From assembly GCF_005869225.1 (NCBI RefSeq), contig NZ_SWFP01000006.1:1-64000 (forward strand): 64,000 bases of DNA. Reading direction: 5' to 3'. This DNA comes from Dyadobacter bucti. GTDB lineage: Bacteria; Bacteroidota; Bacteroidia; Cytophagales; Spirosomataceae. Shown piece after piece: positions 53,498 through 61,898 of this stretch; within the stretch, counting starts at the first letter, position 1; the number at the start of each line of letters is the position of its first letter. Under the pieces are notes generated by a model. That model worked only from the letters and a program-made list of their open reading frames with translations, was not told where the DNA came from and did not search any database. A program made the translations under genes and the position numbers.

Positions 53498-54043
53498 TTA
53501 CGGTGGGGTTGCTTTTTGGGAGGTAGGCAATATACTTGCAGCATAAATGTTACCCCGGCCATAAACTGATTTTTGTTCCGATAATTTGACTACTTTATTG
53601 TAATTCAGTTGTGTAAACAATTCTTTCAACCGAATAAAATCAATCGGGTAGGGTACCCATTGGTTCGCGCTTAATGAGTCGTACTCTACGATCAGAAATC
53701 TTTTGTCGGTGGACAAATATTTTTCAAGCCGGCTGACCAATGCTTTTTTGTCTTTTACGTAATGCAGTGAGTTGGCCAGCAGGATCCCATCAAGATTTAA
53801 CAGGCCAAGATCGGTTCGTTCAAAATCTGCGTGCAGGAAATCAACGGATACGCTGTTCCCCATTGTCTTTTCCAGATGCTGTATGCTTTGGTCTACCGCC
53901 AGAATTTGGCTTTCGTAAGGCAATATATCTGCCAGTGCTCTTGTAAATGTGCCGCTTCCACAGCCCAGATCGACCCATTTCTGGGGTTTACCGGCCCCGT
54001 AAACTCCTTTGCTGATCAGCGCGACGGCTTCTTTGATTGTCAT
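53498..54043 (-). CDS. SAM-dependent methyltransferase (class I)
   Basis: The 181-residue protein has the SAM-binding motif WVDLGCGSGTFTRALA, motif II-like ILAVDQSIQHLEK and a downstream LDGILLANSLHYV. The substrate is unknown; the family includes small-molecule and ubiquinone/menaquinone methyltransferases. It stops 6 bp before the next gene's stop-end region and is on the same strand as the secreted protein and peptidase upstream. Confidence 0.85.
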   Translation of the reverse strand: MTIKEAVALISKGVYGAGKPQKWVDLGCGSGTFTRALADILPYESQILAVDQSIQHLEKTMGNSVSVDFLHADFERTDLGLLNLDGILLANSLHYVKDKKALVSRLEKYLSTDKRFLIVEYDSLSANQWVPYPIDFIRLKELFTQLNYNKVVKLSEQKSVYGRGNIYAASILPTSQKATPP

Positions 54044-54049
54044 AAGTAA

Positions 54050-54790
54050 TCAGTTCTGTTTCAGCTGATTTCCATCCCAGACCCCCTCATACCCCGGGTT
54101 CCCCTTAATCTCCATCCGAAGCTCCTTCTTACCTGTATCGTAGTTCCACTTCATGCTTTCTTCATCTTCCCAGAATTCATCTTCGTAACGAAAAGGCAAT
54201 TGCCCGCTTTCGAATATTAATTGTAGGGAATTACCGGCTTTTTGAAAAACTACGATGTGGATAAGATCGGGGTAACCATTGTCTGCATACATATCATAGC
54301 CTGTCGATTGGCCGGCCAGGCAGAGTAACTGACCATGATCCAGCAACGGCCGTTTGAACGGAATAAAATCGTGAGGCCGAAAATCAGTATAGTATCGCTT
54401 CCCGTTGATATTCAATGCGTAGCAGATATCGAAACTAAAAAGTGAATCTTTCGGGCTCAAATAGGCCTGATTGTAAAAAATAGTATCGATCCGCACAACC
54501 GTGGCCGCCGACAACTTGCCAGAAATATTACCCGTATCACCCAGATTTTTGGATTTAAAAAGCAAAACCCCGGTTTCAGGAGGAAACATAAAAGCGAATG
54601 TTCCCTGATCCGCACCCATTTCCAGCTGAGGCGAAATTACTTCCTTTACATCCTGCAAACCTTGCGAATCCAGGCTCTTTTTAGAATAAACCCCTTTAAC
54701 AAAATTGAAATTATGCTTCGATACAATTGAAACCTGAGCCGACGCAGCGGCGGCGGAAAAGAGTAGCAGGAGAAAGGTTATTTTGTTCAT
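54050..54790 (-). CDS. Exported hypothetical protein
   Basis: The 246-residue product has a signal peptide (MNKITFLLLLFSAAAASAQ). The rest is beta-rich (DTGNISGKLSAATVVRIDTI, FDICYALNINGKRYYTDFRP, YPDLIHIVVFQKAGNSLQLI). No family recognised. Its start overlaps the end of the upstream M28 peptidase gene by 4 bp, so translational coupling is likely. Confidence 0.7.
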   Translation of the reverse strand: MNKITFLLLLFSAAAASAQVSIVSKHNFNFVKGVYSKKSLDSQGLQDVKEVISPQLEMGADQGTFAFMFPPETGVLLFKSKNLGDTGNISGKLSAATVVRIDTIFYNQAYLSPKDSLFSFDICYALNINGKRYYTDFRPHDFIPFKRPLLDHGQLLCLAGQSTGYDMYADNGYPDLIHIVVFQKAGNSLQLIFESGQLPFRYEDEFWEDEESMKWNYDTGKKELRMEIKGNPGYEGVWDGNQLKQN

Positions 54791-57033
54791 TTTATCACCC
54801 CCACAGCCTTATCAACCTCCGCACTAAAATTCTTCAAAACCTCCGTCACCCGCAAAATTCCGGCTTCGGCTTCCGTCCAGTTTTTCTGCTCGATTGCCTC
54901 TCGGATCATGGGCAGCGTTTTGACTCCATAACCTGTATAAAATCCTGGTGCGTAGATCTGGTGTTTGTACCAGGGTCTTCCGGGCAGGCCTTCTGGGTTG
55001 ATAAGGTAACGTTCTGTTTTGTAGAGGATCTGGTTTAGCTGCGCGAGCTTTTCGGCTGGGATATTTTCGGATTTGCCAATCAACTTTGCATAGGCATCCG
55101 CGCTTTCCTGCAACTTCGTCAGCGCATTGTCCAGCGGGGCGAAGTTCAGGTAGGGCGCCACGGGCATTGGGATAATGTTCATTTTTGGCTCTTTCGGGTC
55201 GGCTACGGCCTCAAAGCGGCCCTCTGCCAGGAGCTTGTTATGCTCTTCGGCGGCTGAGCGGGCTGTTTCCAATTGCTTTTTCACATCCGTCGCATACATC
55301 TGCACGGTATTGGAAAAATTGCTGAAATCGAACGGCAGTACTTCTGCGTTCGCAAAACGCAACACCGAGCGGCCGACGGTTTTCGCCAGCGTTACACCAT
55401 AGGCAAAATCTCCGTCCTTAAACCGAATGTAATCGTCATAAGAATCAAAAATAGAATGGTAGTCGCCCCCGCTGTCTTCACCGCCGTAGCCAAGGTTCAG
55501 AGACGCGATGCCTAAATGCTGGATAAACGGCGTATAGTCTGAACCGGAACCCAGCGCACCGATCCGGAGATCTGGCCGGCTGCGGGCTTCTTGCCTGGCA
55601 GCAGGGTTGCCGCTGACGATGGTGCGCGAACGCAGCCGCTCGATCACGCTGGTACCTTTTTCCGGGTCGATCACATCCCGGCCGACCTGATTGATGAATT
55701 TTTCCAAAGTATGCGATCCGCCCGCGCCCAGGTAGCCGCGCCCGTTACCGTCGGTATTGACGTACACCACGGTTTTCTCTGAAAGCATCGTTTTGTATTT
55801 TTCCACCCATTCCGTAGAACCCAGCAAGCCCGGTTCCTCGCCATCCCACCAGCAGTATACGATCGTTCTTTTGGGTTTCCAGCCTGTTTTGACCAGCTCG
55901 CCCAGTGCCCGCGCCTCTTCCAGTTCGGCCACCGCCCCGCTCACCGGGTCAGCCGCCCCAAATACCCAGGCATCGTGGTGATTGCCCCGAACTACCCACT
56001 GGTCCGGGAATTCGCTCCCTTTCAAAGTCGCGATCACGTTGTAGCAGGGAACAATATCAAAATTGAATTCCAATTTCAAATGTACTTTCGCAGGGCCGGG
56101 GCCGATGTGATAGGTAATCGGCAAGGCACCACGCCAGGCAGCAGGCGCAACTTGTCCGCCCAATGCTTTCAGGAGTGGCAATGCATCCGAATAGGAGATC
56201 GGCAAAACCGGGATTTTCATCATTGCAGGGGCTTCCTCCACCGACAGACGTTTGTTTTCGGCACTGGCTACAAATCCATTTGTGAGCGGGTCGCCGGGAG
56301 CCTGGGGCAAATCCACCACCGAGCCACGCTGCGCACCCGTTTCGTTTTTATACGGACCTTTGGGATATACATCTCCCTGGAAATAACCGTCTTCCTTTGG
56401 ATCGGAATAAATAATACAGCCGATCGCGCCGTTTTCATAGGCAACTTTGGGTTTGATACCCCGCCACGAATTCCCGTATTTGGCGATCACAATTTTCCCT
56501 TTTACATCGATCCCCAGCTTTTTCAGCTCCTCATAATCTTCCGGAATTCCATAATTTACAAACACCAGTTCCGCAGTAACATCACCATTGGCCGAGTAGG
56601 CATGATAGGGCGGGAGCACATCTTTGGTCTGCGCAGAAGTGGCATCTTCCTTAAACGGCTTCTCCGTCAGCGACGCCTTGAATTTCACTGGTTCTGTCAT
56701 TTCCACGATCCTTACTTTCGGGGTCGGGAAAAGCACATGTACCGTATCGATTTTTGTTTCAAAACCCCAGGAAACAAGCTTTTCTTTGATAAAGAGCGCG
56801 TTTTTCAACCCATAAGGTGACCCCAACTGGTGTGGATATGCCGTCATAAGCTTCATCCAGTCGCGGAGATTGTTGGCTTGTAATTGTTTGTCGAATGTGG
56901 TTTCGAGATCAATTTCTTTTCTGGCAGCTTCGGCGCCAAAGCCCATCAGCTGCTGCGCCAGGAGCTGGCCGGTTGATACAATACAAATCAAGAGAACGGA
57001 GGCTGCTTTTTTGAAAATCGGCTGCATTGGCAA
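54787..57033 (-). CDS. M28-family zinc peptidase (glutamate carboxypeptidase II-like)
   Basis: This 748-residue exported protein (signal peptide ending STGQLLAQ) contains a PA domain (GKIVIAKYGNSWRGIKPKVA), then the M28 metallopeptidase core with RGNHHDAWVFGAADPVSGA (Zn ligands His and Asp), WWDGEEPGLLGSTEW (catalytic Glu and Zn-binding Glu) and a later DYTPFIQHLG/YHSIFDSYDD region, and a C-terminal transferrin-receptor-like dimerisation domain. It probably removes amino acids from peptides in the periplasm. Confidence 0.92.
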   Translation of the reverse strand: MPMQPIFKKAASVLLICIVSTGQLLAQQLMGFGAEAARKEIDLETTFDKQLQANNLRDWMKLMTAYPHQLGSPYGLKNALFIKEKLVSWGFETKIDTVHVLFPTPKVRIVEMTEPVKFKASLTEKPFKEDATSAQTKDVLPPYHAYSANGDVTAELVFVNYGIPEDYEELKKLGIDVKGKIVIAKYGNSWRGIKPKVAYENGAIGCIIYSDPKEDGYFQGDVYPKGPYKNETGAQRGSVVDLPQAPGDPLTNGFVASAENKRLSVEEAPAMMKIPVLPISYSDALPLLKALGGQVAPAAWRGALPITYHIGPGPAKVHLKLEFNFDIVPCYNVIATLKGSEFPDQWVVRGNHHDAWVFGAADPVSGAVAELEEARALGELVKTGWKPKRTIVYCWWDGEEPGLLGSTEWVEKYKTMLSEKTVVYVNTDGNGRGYLGAGGSHTLEKFINQVGRDVIDPEKGTSVIERLRSRTIVSGNPAARQEARSRPDLRIGALGSGSDYTPFIQHLGIASLNLGYGGEDSGGDYHSIFDSYDDYIRFKDGDFAYGVTLAKTVGRSVLRFANAEVLPFDFSNFSNTVQMYATDVKKQLETARSAAEEHNKLLAEGRFEAVADPKEPKMNIIPMPVAPYLNFAPLDNALTKLQESADAYAKLIGKSENIPAEKLAQLNQILYKTERYLINPEGLPGRPWYKHQIYAPGFYTGYGVKTLPMIREAIEQKNWTEAEAGILRVTEVLKNFSAEVDKAVGVIK

Positions 57034-57181
57034 TGGAGTGAGGTTTTGTTAGGTAAAGGATCTGACTAATATAGTGATTGGCCTTGATTAAAGCGGTTTT
57101 ACAGCCAATATTATAGCAAAATTTGTAACGTTTTAATTCAAAGCGTATACATTAGTAAAAACTTTATCCCCCTCATTTTTA

Positions 57182-57712
57182 ATGGAAAATTCTGAAAGCG
57201 TTTTATCAGCAGACTCTGGTCTTGAAACCCAGGAAATCATCAGCCTGAACAAATTTGTAATCCTATCTATTCTTTCTTTTTGCCTCTATCCATTTTGGTG
57301 GACTTACAAAGCGTGGCGGTTCTTTCGCGATGAGCATAATCTGGAAGTCATGCCTGCTGCACGCACATTGTTCAGCATTATCTTTTTATACAGCCTTTTT
57401 AACAAGATACTTTTATTTGCGAAAAACAACGGATACACGAAATCATATCCTTCTAGTTTGCTGCATGCTGTTGCTGTGATTATCGGATTACTGGGCTATC
57501 TTCCTGTTCCCTATTTTTTAATTTCTATCTTGGGTTTTACCGCTTTTATTCCGCCGTTCCTGGCCCTCAACTTTGCTAAAATTAATGATCCGGGAGTTAC
57601 TACAATCGAAAGAACTTCTTTTAATACCAGACAGATTGTCGTTATGATACTGGGTGGCCTGCTGTGGGTGCTTAATTTGTGGGCTATTTTGGCCATATCT
57701 TTTTTAGGTTGA
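57182..57712 (+). CDS. Multi-pass membrane protein of DUF4234-like type
   Basis: The 176-residue protein has about five transmembrane helices after an N-terminal tail. SLNKFVILSILSFCLYPFWW, then WRFFRDEHNLEVMPAARTLF, is a conserved pattern in Bacteroidota membrane proteins with DUF4234-like regions. Function unknown. Confidence 0.65.
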   Translation: MENSESVLSADSGLETQEIISLNKFVILSILSFCLYPFWWTYKAWRFFRDEHNLEVMPAARTLFSIIFLYSLFNKILLFAKNNGYTKSYPSSLLHAVAVIIGLLGYLPVPYFLISILGFTAFIPPFLALNFAKINDPGVTTIERTSFNTRQIVVMILGGLLWVLNLWAILAISFLG

Positions 57713-57795
57713 TACACATGGCAATTTGCGTGAGAAAAGACATTTGACTCCTAAATGTCGTAGAAATGCCGTCATTAAAAACGCATTTATCTTGA

Positions 57796-57803
57796 TAGTT
57801 TTG
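57796..57803 (+). promoter_or_regulatory. -7 box upstream of the XRE/DUF4870 gene
   Basis: TAGTTTTG fits TAnnTTTG exactly and lies 17 nt before the ATG. No convincing -33 TTG is found at the right spacing. Confidence 0.35.
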
Positions 57804-57820
57804 TCTAAAATAACTTCTTT

Positions 57821-58420
57821 ATGAGCAAACTAACCATTGGCGAACAAATCCGTACGCTACGAAAAAGCAAAGGGCTTTCACAGGAATTACTGGCCGAAAA
57901 TGCGGGGATTAATTTACGGACATTGCAACGCATTGAAAGCGGGAGCGTCGTGCCTCGGGGCGAAACGCTCCGGCTCCTGGCGCAGGCGCTGGATATTCCG
58001 GTTGAAGAACTCGCTGCCTCCGAAGAGCTCTTTGCTTCTGTGGGCGAGCCGTCGGGTTTGATGCGCGAAGATCAGGGTTTTCTCCGGCTGATGAACTTGT
58101 CGGCCTTGTCTTTCTGGTTTATCCCTTTCGGAAACATCATCGCGCCGCTGGTGCTCTGGATTTTTAAAAGGAACGAAATCGCCGGGGTAATGGACCTGGG
58201 CAAACGTATTTTAAATTTCCAGATCACCTGGTCGATCATTTTTTACGGTTTTATTTGTTTTGGCGGGATGTCAGGGATTTTCTTCAAGAGTCCTTTTATG
58301 ATGCTCACAGTCATAGCCTTGCTCTATTTTGGCAATACCGTTTTCATTTTTATCAATACCCAAAAAATAATCCGTGGCGATGAAGACGTCTATCCACTCG
58401 GTTTTAAGATTATTCAGTGA
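57821..58420 (+). CDS. XRE-type HTH regulator fused to a DUF4870-like membrane domain
   Basis: The N-terminal 60 residues are an XRE helix-turn-helix (IGEQIRTLRKSKGLSQELLA, NLRTLQRIESGSVVPRGETL). The C-terminal half has three to four transmembrane helices starting LMNLSALSFWFIPFGNIIAP, matching DUF4870-like proteins. This gives a membrane-tethered DNA-binding regulator. Target genes are unknown. Confidence 0.85.
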   Translation: MSKLTIGEQIRTLRKSKGLSQELLAENAGINLRTLQRIESGSVVPRGETLRLLAQALDIPVEELAASEELFASVGEPSGLMREDQGFLRLMNLSALSFWFIPFGNIIAPLVLWIFKRNEIAGVMDLGKRILNFQITWSIIFYGFICFGGMSGIFFKSPFMMLTVIALLYFGNTVFIFINTQKIIRGDEDVYPLGFKIIQ

Positions 58421-58528
58421 CAAAGGCAGCCTCACATTTGCAGCTATTTGGCCTTGTATCTAAATCGCCGGGATCGTCCCGCCGAAAGTAGAATATAGCC
58501 TCACACTCTTCGGCGGGTTATTGCTAAG

Positions 58529-59178
58529 AGGCTTTCTGAGGCACAATATTTCTTCTGGTTTATTAAATCGGCTTAGTATGTAAGTTTGTGCTCCATCCTC
58601 CGGTTATTGTTCTTTTTGTCTTGACACAAAAAAGAACCAAAAAAGTCAAGGCAAAAAAATGCTTCCGCGCACGAAGCTATGCGCACCCCGCTTTTTTGCC
58701 GGCCCAACGCACACATTGTGCATGTTAGTTTTTTTAGCTTTTATTTTCTTTTGTTAGATCGACGATTTGGATAGTGTAATATGCTTTTAGTGAAGGTTTT
58801 TTTAAGCACAATGAGCGGGTGGCCTCGGCGAAAAAGCGGGGGTGTGTGAGGCTTTTGAGGCACAATATTCCTTCTGGTTTATTAAATCGGCTTATTATGT
58901 GAGTTTGTGCTCCATCCTCCGGTTATTGTTCTTTTTGTCTTGACACAAAAAAGAACCAAAAAAGTCAAGGCAAAAAAATGCTTCCGCGCACGAAGCTATG
59001 CGCACCCCGCTTTTTTGCCGGCCCAACGCACACATTGTGCATGTTAGTTTTTTTAGCTTTTATTTTCTTTTGTTAGATCAACGATTTGGATAGTGTAATA
59101 TGCTTTTAGTGAAGGTGTTTTTAAGCACAGTGCGCGGGTGGCCTCGGCGAAAAAGCGGGGGTGCGTAAGGCATTTGAG
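58529..59178. repeat. Tandem duplication of a 319-bp unit with a hairpin repeat
   Basis: Two nearly identical units begin near 58541 and 58860, exactly 319 bp apart; a third partial similarity starts near 59167. Each carries a hairpin-rich segment (58597-58652 and 58916-58971) with GTTCTTTTTGTC and its inverted counterpart, followed by a GC-rich CCCGCTTTTTTGCCGG segment. No gene is visible in 58421-59316; small frames across the repeat are judged not to be genes. Confidence 0.85.
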
Positions 59179-59196
59179 CGCATGAAGCTTTTTTTC

Positions 59197-59265
59197 GCCT
59201 TGATCTTTTGGTTCTTTTTGTGCGGTCCGCCGCCGCGGTCAAGACAAAAGAACAACCGCCGGAGG
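59197..59265. repeat. Inverted copy of the hairpin repeat
   Basis: The segment from GCCTTGATCTTTTGGTTC to CCGCCGGAGG is the reverse-complement form of the hairpin part of the 319-bp units (58597-58652), with a changed, GC-rich loop. It shows that the element is an independent dispersed repeat. Confidence 0.75.
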
Positions 59266-59316
59266 CAGGCGCCTCCATTATCCATAACGCTGAATTCAAC
59301 CAACCAACCAAAAACT

Positions 59317-59589
59317 TTAAGAACAAACTTCTTTACAAGAAATATACCGCCTCTTCCGAACCGGCGCGGGTTCGGAAACAATTACCGGATTCAAAGAAAT
59401 CTCCAGTTTATTTTTAAAAACCTTTACCGTTACCTCCTTCCCACATTCAAATCCCATTTCATGCAGCCACTTCCCGCAAAGCCGGATTTCGGGGAAAACA
59501 ACCGCCCGGTAATCAGCCCGCCGGATATACTTTTGGTGGATTTTTGCTTGCCTTTGATCGGTAGGCTGGAGATTTTCTTCGTGTGTCAT
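59317..59589 (-). CDS. SymE-like toxin-family protein
   Basis: Starting at the ATG at 59589 (MTHEENLQPTDQ) the 90-residue protein has the SymE motif: PEIRLCGKWLHEMGFECGKE, then VTVKVFKNKLEISL. SymE proteins have an AbrB-derived fold and in E. coli are SOS-controlled toxins held down by an antisense RNA. An ATG 11 codons upstream is less likely. No partner is evident. It lies between the repeat cluster and the defence-like genes. Confidence 0.75.
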   Translation of the reverse strand: MTHEENLQPTDQRQAKIHQKYIRRADYRAVVFPEIRLCGKWLHEMGFECGKEVTVKVFKNKLEISLNPVIVSEPAPVRKRRYISCKEVCS

Positions 59590-59622
59590 ATAGTTGTAGT
59601 TTTTACATTGCAATAATAGCAC

Positions 59623-59969
59623 AGAAAGAAATTAAAAAGAAAATATAAATAAGGTCAAATAGCTGTAAATTAAATGCTTATCAAATATAAGTATTACATA
59701 AAACGCCTATTTCTTGACATAAAAAAGCAAGTAATTATAGTTTGATGCTATGTTCAAAGGGCAAAAAAATATTTGATTTCGGGTTAAATTTTTTTCAGTT
59801 TTGATTGCTGACAGCCGATGGAGAAACGTGTTATGAGATTTCTGTTTTGTTGAACGTTGATATTCGGGAGTTGTTGGTTTCTCCAGCGTCGTTGTTCAAA
59901 TCGCTAGGTAATCTTAGTATATTCGCAAACCCTTCCGATCATAAATTAAGATTAAAAACACAATTACAC
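59623..59969. other. AT-rich intergenic region with an HTH-gene remnant
   Basis: A frame at about 59833-59895 reads YEISVLLNVDIRELLVSP, typical of the C-terminus of an XRE regulator, in frame with the next gene but without an upstream HTH. This looks like the remnant of a regulator gene. The first 150 bp hold nothing recognisable. Confidence 0.4.
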
Positions 59970-60437
59970 ATGCACGATCTCACTGAAGAAAAGAACAAAA
60001 CCGACCTTTGGTTCGACGATTTCGTTTCCTCCATCCGCGTCGACCAGCTAGCATTGGAAACCGGCGTTGCCAGTGAAGAACAAAAACATCTTTACGAAAC
60101 CCTCATCAATGGTAATATTCAGGATATGATGGACACTGGGATGAAAACCGCCCAGCAGTATTATATTCAAAATATGCTCGTCGATTATATTCACCTGTTG
60201 AAGAAATTTGAAGAAGCTCCATTTTTAAAACTTGCGGTAAGCTTTCACAATTCTGAATTGCTCGTCTGGGCCGAAATTGAAGATGATGCCGAAGATGTTG
60301 AGGGAGAGTTAATTATGGCAGAAGCGAAGATCAATGCAAAATATCATAAACATGGTTTTGATATGACCACGACCATTGTTGAAAAATCGGATATGCTTCC
60401 CGTTCCAAGCCACTATAACTTTTTGTTCGGTAAATAA
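59970..60437 (+). CDS. Hypothetical protein, partner of a HEPN-like gene
   Basis: From the ATG at 59970 the protein has 155 residues (MHDLTEEKNKTDLWFDDFVS, then helical VASEEQKHLYETLINGNIQD and an acidic beta part LLVWAEIEDDAEDVEGEL). An upstream in-frame ATG at 59805 would include an HTH remnant and is less likely. It is followed 11 bp later by the HEPN-like gene, so the two probably work together, perhaps as antitoxin-like and toxin-like partners. Family not recognised. Confidence 0.65.
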   Translation: MHDLTEEKNKTDLWFDDFVSSIRVDQLALETGVASEEQKHLYETLINGNIQDMMDTGMKTAQQYYIQNMLVDYIHLLKKFEEAPFLKLAVSFHNSELLVWAEIEDDAEDVEGELIMAEAKINAKYHKHGFDMTTTIVEKSDMLPVPSHYNFLFGK

Positions 60438-60448
60438 TAAACACACTA

Positions 60449-60901
60449 TTGGCACATATTGAAGACCACCTCCGTCAGGCAACCAGAAATTTAAAATTTC
60501 TTGAAAACATCAATCAGCTCGTCACAGATTCACTGGACTGGCAGGTTACCACATGTTTTTACACTGCCCTCCATCTCATCAATGCGCATTTGGCGAATTT
60601 TGGGATGCAATACAAAACGCATCACGACGTCGACGACGCAATAAATCCGGAACATCGCCTTTCGCCCTGCAAAATCAGCGAGGATACTTATAAAGCGTAT
60701 AAAATGCTTTACAACCTCTCCCGACGATCCCGCTATCTGGTGATGGTAACCAATAACCGCGTAGTCGACACCGGAAAGGCCGAACTTACCTATTGCAAAC
60801 ACCAAGCCCGCGCACTACGGCATTTGAATACGGTCCTGGAGTTTTATCATCGGCAGTATAACGCCCAGATTTCTTCGGTTAGGATAAGTGTGGGGAGTTG
60901 A
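60449..60901 (+). CDS. HEPN-like small protein
   Basis: The 150-residue helical protein has WQVTTCFYTALHLINAHLAN, THHDVDDAINPEH, and LSRRSRYLVMV, with a final helix RHLNTVLEFYHRQ. The WxxxxxFYxALHxxxA pattern is that of HEPN-type proteins. A clear catalytic R-x4-6-H is not certain. The start is a TTG. HEPN domains are often RNases in toxin-antitoxin and phage-defence systems. Confidence 0.6.
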   Translation: MAHIEDHLRQATRNLKFLENINQLVTDSLDWQVTTCFYTALHLINAHLANFGMQYKTHHDVDDAINPEHRLSPCKISEDTYKAYKMLYNLSRRSRYLVMVTNNRVVDTGKAELTYCKHQARALRHLNTVLEFYHRQYNAQISSVRISVGS

Positions 60902-61062
60902 GTACTGGAGAGGGGTTACGGTTTTTTAAATTACGATAAAATTTGTTATTCATTAAAAATCAGCATGTTGTCTACACGCGACTCATAGAAAACCATGATA
61001 TTCAAAAAAATATTATAGTGCATATTATTAACTATCAGTAATAACATGCATATTTGCATAAG

Positions 61063-61322
61063 TTCTTTGACATATGGTTTGAATGCAATTGCTAAGAGGA
61101 GATTCTTTATAGTTCTTCGGAGCAACCCGTACGGGTCAACCTTGGGCAACAGTCATTACCAGTAGCAGTGACTAGTCCAGATTTCCAATTAATTTATTTT
61201 ATGAGGAAAGGAATAATTAAGGAGTGAATGAGAACATCGCTTACACTCTTAGCAAAGGCGATATTGGCAGTGAGGAAAGGGCAACGTCGTTCCTTTGCTT
61301 AATTTATATAAAATGTCAAGAA
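61063..61322 (+). ncRNA. Candidate retron msr/msd RNA
   Basis: Upstream of the retron operon, TTCTTTGACAT (61063-61073) can pair with ATGTCAAGAA (61313-61322), one bulge, as a1/a2 arms. Between them are a cUUCGg hairpin (GTTC-TTCG-GAGC, 61112-61123), a second hairpin ACCC-GTAC-GGGT (61125-61136), a third AGTCA/TGACT (61151-61173) and a long hairpin with arms 61249-61258 and 61292-61302. A series of short hairpins followed by a long stem is the layout of known msr/msd RNAs. The a2 arm covers the ATG of the next gene. The boundaries are tentative. Confidence 0.35.
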
Positions 61323-61522
61323 TAAAACAAATTCGAACCATTGACAATCTCATCAGTAGGATTGAGAATGTCTTAATGAACCGGTGTTCTCTTTCGGAGG
61401 GGGATAGAAATATCTTCGAGAAAGCGTTAAATGATTTAAGGTTTTTGAAGAAAAAGAAAGGAAAAACTAACGAGGAAATTTTACAAGTTGTAGAGCGAAT
61501 CATTACAGTTTTTTTAGACTAA
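61313..61522 (+). CDS. Small helical protein of the retron operon
   Basis: The 69-residue basic protein (MSRIKQIRTIDNLISRIENV, ALNDLRFLKKKKGKTNEEI) is predicted to be all helical with coiled-coil character. The family is not recognised. It precedes the XRE and reverse-transcriptase genes on the same strand by 76 bp, consistent with one operon. An ATG at 61295 would add six residues. Confidence 0.6.
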   Translation: MSRIKQIRTIDNLISRIENVLMNRCSLSEGDRNIFEKALNDLRFLKKKKGKTNEEILQVVERIITVFLD

Positions 61523-61598
61523 AAAACAAAAATATGAACTATGAAAATCACGAAACTTTCGACCCGAACGCTCCTTAATTTCTTTTAATGTTATTTTT

Positions 61599-61898
61599 AT
61601 GGACTTAGGTACCGCTATAAAAGATCAAAGAAAAAACAGAGGCCTTACTCAGCAGGAGTTTGCCGCCAGCTGTGATATTACTCAGACCTACTTATCTCAG
61701 ATTGAAAACAATCAGAAAGAGCCGAATCTTTCAACGCTGAAAGTTATTAGTGAGAAACTAGATCTGCCACTTCCATTCTTATTCTTTCTCTCTTTATCAG
61801 AGGACGATGTAAAAACAGAGAAACGCGAGGCATATAAAATGATTAGTCCGTCTGTTAAAGCTTTCGTAGATGAATTCTTTAAAGTTTCAGAGAAATGA
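61599..61898 (+). CDS. XRE-type HTH regulator of the retron operon
   Basis: The 99-residue protein has an HTH_3 domain (GTAIKDQRKNRGLTQQEFAA, TQTYLSQIENNQKEPNLSTL) and a short C-terminal helical tail (ISPSVKAFVDEFFKV). It overlaps the reverse transcriptase gene by 29 bp, so the two are translationally coupled. It may autoregulate the operon or be the effector. Retrons associated with HTH proteins have been described. Confidence 0.85.
   Translation: MDLGTAIKDQRKNRGLTQQEFAASCDITQTYLSQIENNQKEPNLSTLKVISEKLDLPLPFLFFLSLSEDDVKTEKREAYKMISPSVKAFVDEFFKVSEK

Noticed and set aside
61228..61302. 24-codon frame behind an AAGGAG motif (MRTSLTLLAKAILAVRKGQ...)
   Set aside because: It lies across the long candidate msd hairpin, Bacteroidota rarely rely on such ribosome sites, and the peptide has no known pattern.
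61215..61580. Alternative a1/a2 arms AATTAAGGAG (61215-61224) and CTCCTTAATT (61571-61580)
   Set aside because: The 10-bp perfect pair would enclose the whole small gene, unusual for a retron RNA, and may be chance in AT-rich DNA; kept only as an alternative.
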